NCBI RefSeq assembly: GCF_014639435.1
Contig: NZ_BMFZ01000002.1
Span: 124,001 to 188,000, forward strand
Direction of reading: 5' to 3'
Source: Hafnia psychrotolerans
GTDB taxonomy: Bacteria > Pseudomonadota > Gammaproteobacteria > Enterobacterales > Enterobacteriaceae
Length of the DNA: 64,000 nucleotides
Within the stretch, counting starts at the first letter, position 1. Each line of letters opens with the position of its first letter. Position numbers and translations under genes: made by a program. The notes beneath the pieces are model-generated. The model made no database searches and was not told where the DNA came from. It saw only the letters and a list, made by a program, of their open reading frames with translations. Positions 58,434 through 64,000 of this stretch are shown here, piece after piece.

Positions 58434-59333
58434 TCATTGCGATGTAGCAGCAATTTCCTGCATCACAATCTGCGCCAGCGTACTCACTGTGTGGTCGATC
58501 GTATTGGAACCCGCGCCAAATCTAAGATACAGGGGCGTCTGGCGCACCGTTTTCGCCGCCAGCGGCAACCGGCACAGCACGCCGTTATCTAGCGCACTCC
58601 TGACTCTCTCAAGCGGCATCCAGCCGTAACCTACGCCGACAGAGATGGCATCCACTGCGGCTTCAACCGTAGTAAACGTCCAACTGCTGGCGGCGTCCAG
58701 CCGTTGCTTTTCCCGGCGCGGCGCGTCACGGTCAGCAATGGTAATAAGAGGGAAGCGTGCCAGATCAGCACCCGAAAGGCTTGCTGACAACTGCAATAAA
58801 GGATGTTTGCTGCTCGCAACCGGAATAAAATCTACGTCCAACAGCCAATGGCCACTGAGAGCATTTTCCGGCGCCAGCGTGGTGATATACACATCAGCCG
58901 CCCGCTCGGAAAGCTGGCGTGCATCTTCCGTTCGCAGAATCTCAGTGAGATGTACCTGCGTTTGTGGGAATTGCTGCTGAAAAATCTTTAGCGCAGAAAA
59001 CAGCTGACGCTTTGGGAAAACGCTGTCTACCACCAGGCTCAACTGCGTACGCTCTCCATTTGTCAACCCTGCAGCACGCTGCTCCAGTTGGATAAATGCC
59101 ATGATAAGCGGTCGGGCCTGCGCCAACAGCGCCTGCCCCTGCTCAGTAAGCACCGCGCGGCGGCCAGCAATTTCCAACAAGGGTAAACCAAGCCGCTCCT
59201 GCAAACTGCTCAGAGCGTAACTGACCGAAGACTGGCTACGATGCAGATGCAATGCCGCCTGCGCATATCCCCCCTTCTCGATTACCGTCTGCAAAACGAA
59301 CCATTGCTCTAGCGTGGTTTGCGGTACGCCCAT
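58434..59333 (-). CDS. LysR family regulator divergent from padC
   Basis: 299 residues. HTH: WFVLQTVIEKGGYAQAALHL, HRSQSSVSYALSSLQERLGL. The effector domain has LSLVVDSVFPKRQLFSALKI and a hydrophobic LLDVDFIPVASSKHPLL. Divergent from the phenolic acid decarboxylase gene with a perfect palindrome between them (59372-59398), so it is the probable activator or repressor of padC in response to p-coumarate or ferulate. RBS not obvious. Confidence 0.88.
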   Translation of the reverse strand: MGVPQTTLEQWFVLQTVIEKGGYAQAALHLHRSQSSVSYALSSLQERLGLPLLEIAGRRAVLTEQGQALLAQARPLIMAFIQLEQRAAGLTNGERTQLSLVVDSVFPKRQLFSALKIFQQQFPQTQVHLTEILRTEDARQLSERAADVYITTLAPENALSGHWLLDVDFIPVASSKHPLLQLSASLSGADLARFPLITIADRDAPRREKQRLDAASSWTFTTVEAAVDAISVGVGYGWMPLERVRSALDNGVLCRLPLAAKTVRQTPLYLRFGAGSNTIDHTVSTLAQIVMQEIAATSQ

Positions 59334-59371
59334 CAGCCTCTCCCTAAAAGGTATCTCTGTAAATACGCCCC

Positions 59372-59398
59372 AAATACATCTGAATTTTAGATGTATTT
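59372..59398. promoter_or_regulatory. Perfect 10-7-10 palindrome, candidate LysR operator
   Basis: AAATACATCT (59372-59381) and AGATGTATTT (59389-59398) are exact inverted copies with a 7-nt spacer in the padC/LysR intergenic region, 85 bp before padC. Confidence 0.65.
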
Positions 59399-59483
59399 TA
59401 TCAAAAATAAGCGTTTTTTATTTAAAAAATGGAAGAGTAGGATCATTTCATCGACAGCAAATAGATACTTCAAGGAGAAATAC

Positions 59484-59990
59484 ATGAACAGCTTTGATAA
59501 ACATGACCTGAGCGGTTTCGTTGGCAAACATCTGATTTACACCTATGACAACGGTTGGAACTATGAACTTTATGTCAAAAATGCCACCACGCTCGACTAC
59601 CGTATTCACAGCGGGCTGGTTGGAAACCGTTGGGTAAAAGACCAGTTGGCATACATTGTGCGCGTCGGTCAGGATGTCTATAAAATCTCCTGGACTGAAC
59701 CTACCGGTACCGACGTTAGCCTGACCGCCAATCTGGCTGACAAGGTATTCCATGGCACGATCTTCTTCCCACGCTGGGTGATGAACAATCCTGAAAAAAC
59801 CGTCTGCTTCCAGAACGACCACATTGATGAAATGAAGGCGTTGCGAGACGCTGGCCCGGCTTACCCGACAGAAGTCATCGATGAATTCGCTACCATCAGC
59901 TTTGTACGCGACTGTGGTGAAAACAACGAAGAGGTTATCAACTGCGCGGCCAGCGAGTTGCCGAAAGATTTCCCAGCCGGCTTGCGCTGA
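59484..59990 (+). CDS. padC: Phenolic acid decarboxylase
   Basis: 168 residues from the ATG at 59484 (AAGGAG 6 nt upstream); an open frame upstream has no homology. Non-oxidative decarboxylation of ferulate and p-coumarate to 4-vinyl derivatives, without cofactor. Family signature: GKHLIYTYDNGWNYELYVKN, RIHSGLVGNRWVKDQ, YKISWTEPTGTDVSL, HGTIFFPRWVMNNPEKTVCF, QNDHIDEMKALRD. Lipocalin-like small barrel, cytosolic. The PACE exporter and the divergent LysR gene complete a phenolic-stress neighbourhood. Confidence 0.93.
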   Translation: MNSFDKHDLSGFVGKHLIYTYDNGWNYELYVKNATTLDYRIHSGLVGNRWVKDQLAYIVRVGQDVYKISWTEPTGTDVSLTANLADKVFHGTIFFPRWVMNNPEKTVCFQNDHIDEMKALRDAGPAYPTEVIDEFATISFVRDCGENNEEVINCAASELPKDFPAGLR

Positions 59991-60059
59991 GACTTACGGC
60001 TACATCGTTTGACATGCCTCTAAAAACGGCAGACGGGATCACACGTAACGAACAGAGTT

Positions 60060-60512
60060 TTACTCTATTGCGCCCGACTGCCGTTGCCTGCGCACAAGAA
60101 GCCCTCGGATATAATCGTAGCTCCAGTTATAAATGATGGTATAGGGCAGGAAAAACAACACCAGCCCTATTTCGACAATAAGCGCGTTAATTAAGGACAG
60201 ATTGAGCAATATCATCACTACCGGTGTCAGTGTCAAAATCAGCCCGACTTCAAATGCAACGGCGTGCAGTAACCGCATCAAGAAGTTACGCTCGAATGCG
60301 TAGCGTTTTTGCAATTCGTCGAAAATCTTATTAAAGATGTAGTTCCAGACCATGGCCATCAATGCAGAAATCATCGACAGCGTTCCGGACTGAAGTAGTG
60401 AGACCTGTAGAAGATATGCCACAACAAGCGTAACAAGAACATTACCAATCAGTTCAAACAATACGGCATGTAAAATTCGCTCTCCGACACTTTTATTCAA
60501 TTCAACCTGCAT
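60060..60512 (-). CDS. PACE family multidrug efflux transporter
   Basis: 150 residues from the ATG at 60512 (GGAGC upstream). Two bacterial-transmembrane-pair repeats, four helices: GERILHAVLFELIGNVLVTL ... MISALMAMVWNYIFNKIFDE and NFLMRLLHAVAFEVGLILTL ... INALIVEIGLVLFFLPYTII. The E in the first helix (FELIGN) is the conserved proton-coupling acid of AceI-type pumps. Inner membrane, exports biocides such as chlorhexidine or polyamines in known members. Convergent with padC. Confidence 0.88.
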   Translation of the reverse strand: MQVELNKSVGERILHAVLFELIGNVLVTLVVAYLLQVSLLQSGTLSMISALMAMVWNYIFNKIFDELQKRYAFERNFLMRLLHAVAFEVGLILTLTPVVMILLNLSLINALIVEIGLVLFFLPYTIIYNWSYDYIRGLLVRRQRQSGAIE

Positions 60513-60895
60513 TACCGCTCCAATATCCTGGATTCTATATTTCTGTTTAGTCCCTGTCGGCACGGCTTAATCAACACCATCAGCCATCGTTCGATTGAGT
60601 AGATTCCTCCCCGCAATAATCCCCCATCGCGTTAACCTCACGGCTACCTTATTGATGATCTACGGCGCAGAAGATAATAGCAGCGTTACGTCAACGATTC
60701 ATAAACGAGGGCGAACTCCCCGGCACTTGACAGACACCAATGAATCAGAATTCGCGAACGAACACAGTAATAAGACGACGCATCGCCAACGGCTTGTTCT
60801 GCATAGACAAGATTAAGACATCAAGAACTTTTTCTCTGCACATTTATCGTTTACATTAAAAGACGAATTTTAGATAAAAAACAGGAAGCAGGCTA
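60513..60895. other. Intergenic stretch, no recognised gene
   Basis: About 380 bp before the methyltransferase gene; AT-rich towards 60800-60890 with AGGAAG before the ATG at 60896. Short ORFs lack any family feature. Confidence 0.4.
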
Positions 60896-61558
60896 ATGGA
60901 TACTAGCAATGAGAAAGGCGCAAGCATATATACTCATCTCATTCTCAAAGTGTATGACACATGGGTACTTAATATATCAAATACCTACGCATGGCGTTGC
61001 AATACGCAGGATGTCCTTCTTAATCACTTCCGGCGAAACATGGCAGCAAAGCATTTAGATATTGGTGTTGGTACAGGTTATTATCTTGCCAACATCACTG
61101 ATAACACGAATAACATCACTCTCATGGACCTTAATCCAAACAGTCTTACCTCCGCGACAAAACGGATCGGTCCACATCGAATAAATCACATCTTACAGCA
61201 TGATATATTCATGCCATTACCCGACAGTGAGAAAGGGCAGTATGATACGGTTTCTATGTATTACTTATTGCATTGCTTGCGGGGAAACATGCATGAAAAG
61301 GCACAAGCAATTGAACATGCATCACAGGCTTTAACAGACGGGGGAACCCTTCATGGTGCCACTATTTTAGGTAAGGACGTCAAGCACAACGGGTTTGGGC
61401 GATATTTAATGAAAATTTATAACAAAAAAGGCATATTTTGTAACATCGCTGATTCCAGTGAAGATTTAAAAGACGCTTTAGAACGATATTTCGACCATGT
61501 CACGATCAAACAACATGGGGTTGTTGCCCTATTTACAGCAACGAATAAAAAAAAGTAA
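60896..61558 (+). CDS. Class I SAM-dependent methyltransferase
   Basis: 220 residues. Motif I KHLDIGVGTGYYLANI (SAM-binding glycine loop), ITLMDLNPNSLTSATKRI (acid binding the ribose), YDTVSMYYLLHCLRGN and DGGTLHGATILGK (motif III). Resembles small methyltransferases of natural-product clusters. AT-rich, unlike its neighbours. The substrate is unknown. The DUF1460 lipoprotein gene follows ~330 bp on, same strand, without an obvious terminator. Confidence 0.82.
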   Translation: MDTSNEKGASIYTHLILKVYDTWVLNISNTYAWRCNTQDVLLNHFRRNMAAKHLDIGVGTGYYLANITDNTNNITLMDLNPNSLTSATKRIGPHRINHILQHDIFMPLPDSEKGQYDTVSMYYLLHCLRGNMHEKAQAIEHASQALTDGGTLHGATILGKDVKHNGFGRYLMKIYNKKGIFCNIADSSEDLKDALERYFDHVTIKQHGVVALFTATNKKK

Positions 61559-61885
61559 AGTAGCAGGTGAATTGGATTCCCCTCAGTACCCACTATATTA
61601 TTCTCACGGACAGATGATATGCCCCTGCTTAAGGGGCACTTACTCCCGGGTTGGCTTCTAATATTTTTAAACATCTCATCACTAAGGATATGGCAGCTAT
61701 TTATCGCCGTTTTTCATAAAAGAATAACAGATTATTCAACATTAGAATGTTGTGACAACATTCACAAAAAAACATTATTTCCTGAGCCTACATTAACCGT
61801 TTATAAACCAATCTCTATTACTTATTTCAGCAAACAGCAATCTGATATTCTTAAACAGAAGGAGAAGAACTTATGGAGAAGGCAA
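61559..61885. other. Leader region before the DUF1460 gene
   Basis: About 330 bp without a recognised gene. The open frame running into the DUF1460 gene (from 61619) has no homology in this part, so this is probably untranslated leader. Confidence 0.4.
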
Positions 61886-62683
61886 ATGAAAATACCTGTT
61901 GTATTACTGATGTCAGCCTGCTTGACTTCCTGCTCAGCAGGCGGGCAGAAATATCAGACTGAAATCGACGCATCTACTGCTGAAAAAGTGAATGAGATTA
62001 TTCACACTCGCGTCATTCCAGCAAAGCACCAAAAACACGGTCTCATGATTGAGTCTGTATCGTCGGCATTCCTAGGTACACCATACCGTGCGGATACACT
62101 TATAGGCTCTCCAAATACCAAAGAAATTCTGGTTGCGGATTTTAATGGCGTCGACTGTTTTACTTTGATTGATTATGTTGCGGCACTGTCTCGCGCAAGC
62201 GATCAGAAAACGTTTCAGAATAACCTTGTCAAAACGCGATATGTTAACGGTCATGTTGACTATCTCAGCAGAAAGCATTTTTTCTCTGACTGGTTCGCCA
62301 CCTCGCCCAGAAACGCTGTCGATGTGACCAGAGATGTCAGCCCCCATTACATCACCGTGAACAAAACGCTGAACAGCAAACCCGGAGGCGGTGAATACAT
62401 TCCAGGTCTCGGTATTATTCCGCGTGTAATACATTATATTCCAGGTAATGCCGTAAACGAAAAGGTGCTTGATAAGCTTGATGCGGGCGATTTTATTGGC
62501 ATATACACACCACTTAACGGGCTGGATGTTTCTCATGTTGGGATAGTGATAAAGCAAGGCGGAAAAGTGTGGTTCAGAAATGCATCCTCGCTTTCAAAAA
62601 ATATGAAAGTTGTTGACTCACTGCTTATGGAATATGTGAGTTCAAAACCCGGGATTGTCGTTCTCCGCGAAGAGAGCAGTTAA
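61886..62683 (+). CDS. DUF1460 family lipoprotein (putative amidase/peptidase-like)
   Basis: 265 residues from the ATG at 61886 (GGAGAAGG upstream). Lipobox signal MKIPVVLLMSACLTSC, lipid anchor at Cys16. The family fold, NlpC/P60-like, is seen as SSAFLGTPYRADTLIGSPNT then VADFNGVDCFTLIDYVAALS (candidate Cys nucleophile in GVDCFT) and LNGLDVSHVGIVIKQGGKVW (candidate His in SHVGIV). Likely periplasmic and acting on cell wall or a secreted amide; no direct evidence of substrate. AT-rich. Confidence 0.8.
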   Translation: MKIPVVLLMSACLTSCSAGGQKYQTEIDASTAEKVNEIIHTRVIPAKHQKHGLMIESVSSAFLGTPYRADTLIGSPNTKEILVADFNGVDCFTLIDYVAALSRASDQKTFQNNLVKTRYVNGHVDYLSRKHFFSDWFATSPRNAVDVTRDVSPHYITVNKTLNSKPGGGEYIPGLGIIPRVIHYIPGNAVNEKVLDKLDAGDFIGIYTPLNGLDVSHVGIVIKQGGKVWFRNASSLSKNMKVVDSLLMEYVSSKPGIVVLREESS

Positions 62684-62877
62684 ATTAACGTAAGCTGATT
62701 GTGCCAGGCGTTATCACCGATGACCGGTTCAAAGCACTGCGTTATCTTGGGGTGCAGAATCGATTATCTCGCGCCTTACCTTCTGGACTCTCTGCCGGGA
62801 TATTTTCCGGTAAGCCCCACCCCTGGCAGTATTTAACCGCCAGGGGTGTCGGCCGAAACAGTGTGTACATCAGCCAG

Positions 62878-64000
62878 TTAATGTGTGGCAATACCCAGCT
62901 TCTTCATCCGGGACAGCAACGTCGTACGCTTTAACCCAAGACGCTGCGCCGCACCGCGTGGTCCAGCGACAACGCCGTTGGTTTCTTTCAGCACCGCAAT
63001 GATGCGGTCGCGTTCGTCGTCATCACTGAGGTGCGCAGCAGGTCCAGACCTCACCAGAGGCTCAACCACCGGCAAGGTCGTCAGCGGATAATTGAGCTCG
63101 GGAAGTTGCAGATCCAAAACAGTGCCACGGGTCAGCAGGACAGCGCGCTCAATGACATTCTCAAGTTCGCGCACGTTGCCTGGCCATGGCATCTGGCTTA
63201 GATGACGTAGTGTACTGGCCGGAATACTGTCGATGGTACGCTTCATGCGCTTTGCTATTTTATAGGTGAGAAATTTCACCAACTGGGGGATATCTTCCGG
63301 GCGTTCACGCAGTGGTGGAATGACAATCGGGAAAACGTTCAGTCGGTAAAACAGGTCACTGCGAAACTCTTTGTCAGCGACCATCTGCTGCAAATCGCGG
63401 TTAGTCGCCGCAATCATCCGCACGTTGACTGAAATCAGTTTGTTGCCACCCACCCTTTCAAATTCACGTTCCTGCAAGATACGCAACAGTTTGGGTTGCA
63501 GCTCAAGAGAAATTTCCCCCACCTCGTCGAGGAACAGTGTGCCTTTATCCGCCAGTTCGAAGCGCCCCATACGTTGTGCGGTCGCACCGGTAAATGAGCC
63601 TTTTTCATGGCCAAAGAGATCACTTTCCATCAGCCCGGCGGGCATAGCAGCGCAGTTCATTTTGACCATGCGCTGATCTCGGCGGTCGCCAAGATTGTGA
63701 ATCGCGCGGGCGATCAGCTCTTTGCCGGTACCGGTTTCACCCAGGATCAGCACCGAACAGTCGCTTTTCGCCACGATCTCCACCTGTTTTAGCACCGCTG
63801 ACATACTGGAACTGCGCCCAACAATGTCGCTAAAATCCGGGTTATTACTGTTGATCTGTTCAGTCAGATACAGATTCTCATGTTGAAGCTTTTCCTTCAG
63901 ACTTTTGATTTCCTGATAGGCCAGCGCGTTATCGACCGCAATCGCAATGCGCTCAGCAATTTGCTGTAACACCCGCAGATTAGCCGAGTTGAAATTGTCC
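62878..64000 (-). CDS. fhlA: FhlA sigma-54-dependent activator, C-terminal part (partial)
   Basis: Runs off the right edge; 374 residues visible from the end of the GAF sensor region (LRVLQQIAERIAIAVDNALA) to the C-terminus. AAA+ domain: Walker A GETGTGKELIARAIH, GAFTGA-type loop ESDLFGHEKGSFTGAT, Walker B GTLFLDEVGEI, arginine finger region FRSDLFYRLNVFPIVIPPLR. C-terminal Fis-type HTH: GPRGAAQRLGLKRTTLLSRM. Identity with E. coli FhlA is high in the core. Activates formate hydrogenlyase genes in response to formate. The hyc/hyp genes themselves are not in view. Confidence 0.92.
   Translation of the reverse strand, partial: DNFNSANLRVLQQIAERIAIAVDNALAYQEIKSLKEKLQHENLYLTEQINSNNPDFSDIVGRSSSMSAVLKQVEIVAKSDCSVLILGETGTGKELIARAIHNLGDRRDQRMVKMNCAAMPAGLMESDLFGHEKGSFTGATAQRMGRFELADKGTLFLDEVGEISLELQPKLLRILQEREFERVGGNKLISVNVRMIAATNRDLQQMVADKEFRSDLFYRLNVFPIVIPPLRERPEDIPQLVKFLTYKIAKRMKRTIDSIPASTLRHLSQMPWPGNVRELENVIERAVLLTRGTVLDLQLPELNYPLTTLPVVEPLVRSGPAAHLSDDDERDRIIAVLKETNGVVAGPRGAAQRLGLKRTTLLSRMKKLGIATH

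Noticed and set aside
60595-60816. 73-codon ORF before the methyltransferase gene
   Set aside because: Basic low-complexity peptide, poor start context.
62701-62877. Short ORF between the DUF1460 gene and fhlA
   Set aside because: Product has no recognisable motif and runs into the antisense of fhlA.

Overview
The window is chromosomal DNA of a gamma-proteobacterium of the order Enterobacterales. Close relatives of E. coli LdtB, WrbA, OpgD, DsrB, EptA, FhlA and GldA sit among accessory genes, at moderate GC with AT-rich accessory patches. The gene mix and intergenic repeats would suit the Yersiniaceae (Rahnella, Ewingella or Serratia type), but the species is not fixed by what I can see. I noticed no rRNA or tRNA gene, CRISPR array or intact insertion sequence.

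Region 1 (1-9.8 kb) is accessory in character. It holds a partial MocR-type regulator, a GNAT acetyltransferase, an Ail/Lom outer-membrane protein and a VOC protein. A universal stress protein gene lies directly before a second enolase gene, and a Mn-dependent pyrophosphatase lies nearby. Then come small membrane ORFs, an orphan type VI Hcp with two small partner genes, and a decayed serine-recombinase fragment. Region 2 (9.9-16.2 kb) has wrbA, a second elongation factor G gene away from the str operon, ArsR and LysR regulators, a split chromate transporter pair and an O-methyltransferase.

Region 3 (16.4-28.3 kb) is mostly iron uptake: two TonB-dependent siderophore receptors, and an fhuD-fhuB-fhuF operon without its ATPase gene, each behind a Fur-box-like site. 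Between them lie ldtB, a phoA broken by an internal deletion of about 50 bp just after the nucleophile motif, and a Ner/Nlp regulator behind a C4-antisense/ash-like RNA leader. Region 4 (28.6-37.9 kb) has a CIO-type cytochrome bd oxidase with a small DUF2474 subunit, a CDF metal exporter, and a four-gene emrA-emrB-outer membrane factor-corA operon.

The convergent gap at 37.88-38.66 kb holds the most unusual DNA: a noncoding element of about 780 bp with nested, roughly mirror-symmetric parts. From outside to inside these are short tandem repeats, paired direct-repeat hairpins, two perfect 12-bp stems with 8-nt loops, and a long imperfect palindrome. Region 5 (38.7-54.7 kb) has an MscS-type channel, a YjiN-like protein, gldA, opgD, a LuxR regulator, a chemoreceptor ending in NWETF, dsrB, a cold-shock gene, an alcohol dehydrogenase and an AI-2E family protein. 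Region 6 (54.9-64 kb) has queH, an orphan lpxA paralogue divergent from eptA, padC with its LysR regulator and a palindromic operator candidate, a PACE exporter, an AT-rich methyltransferase/DUF1460 lipoprotein pair, and the C-terminal part of fhlA running off the right edge.
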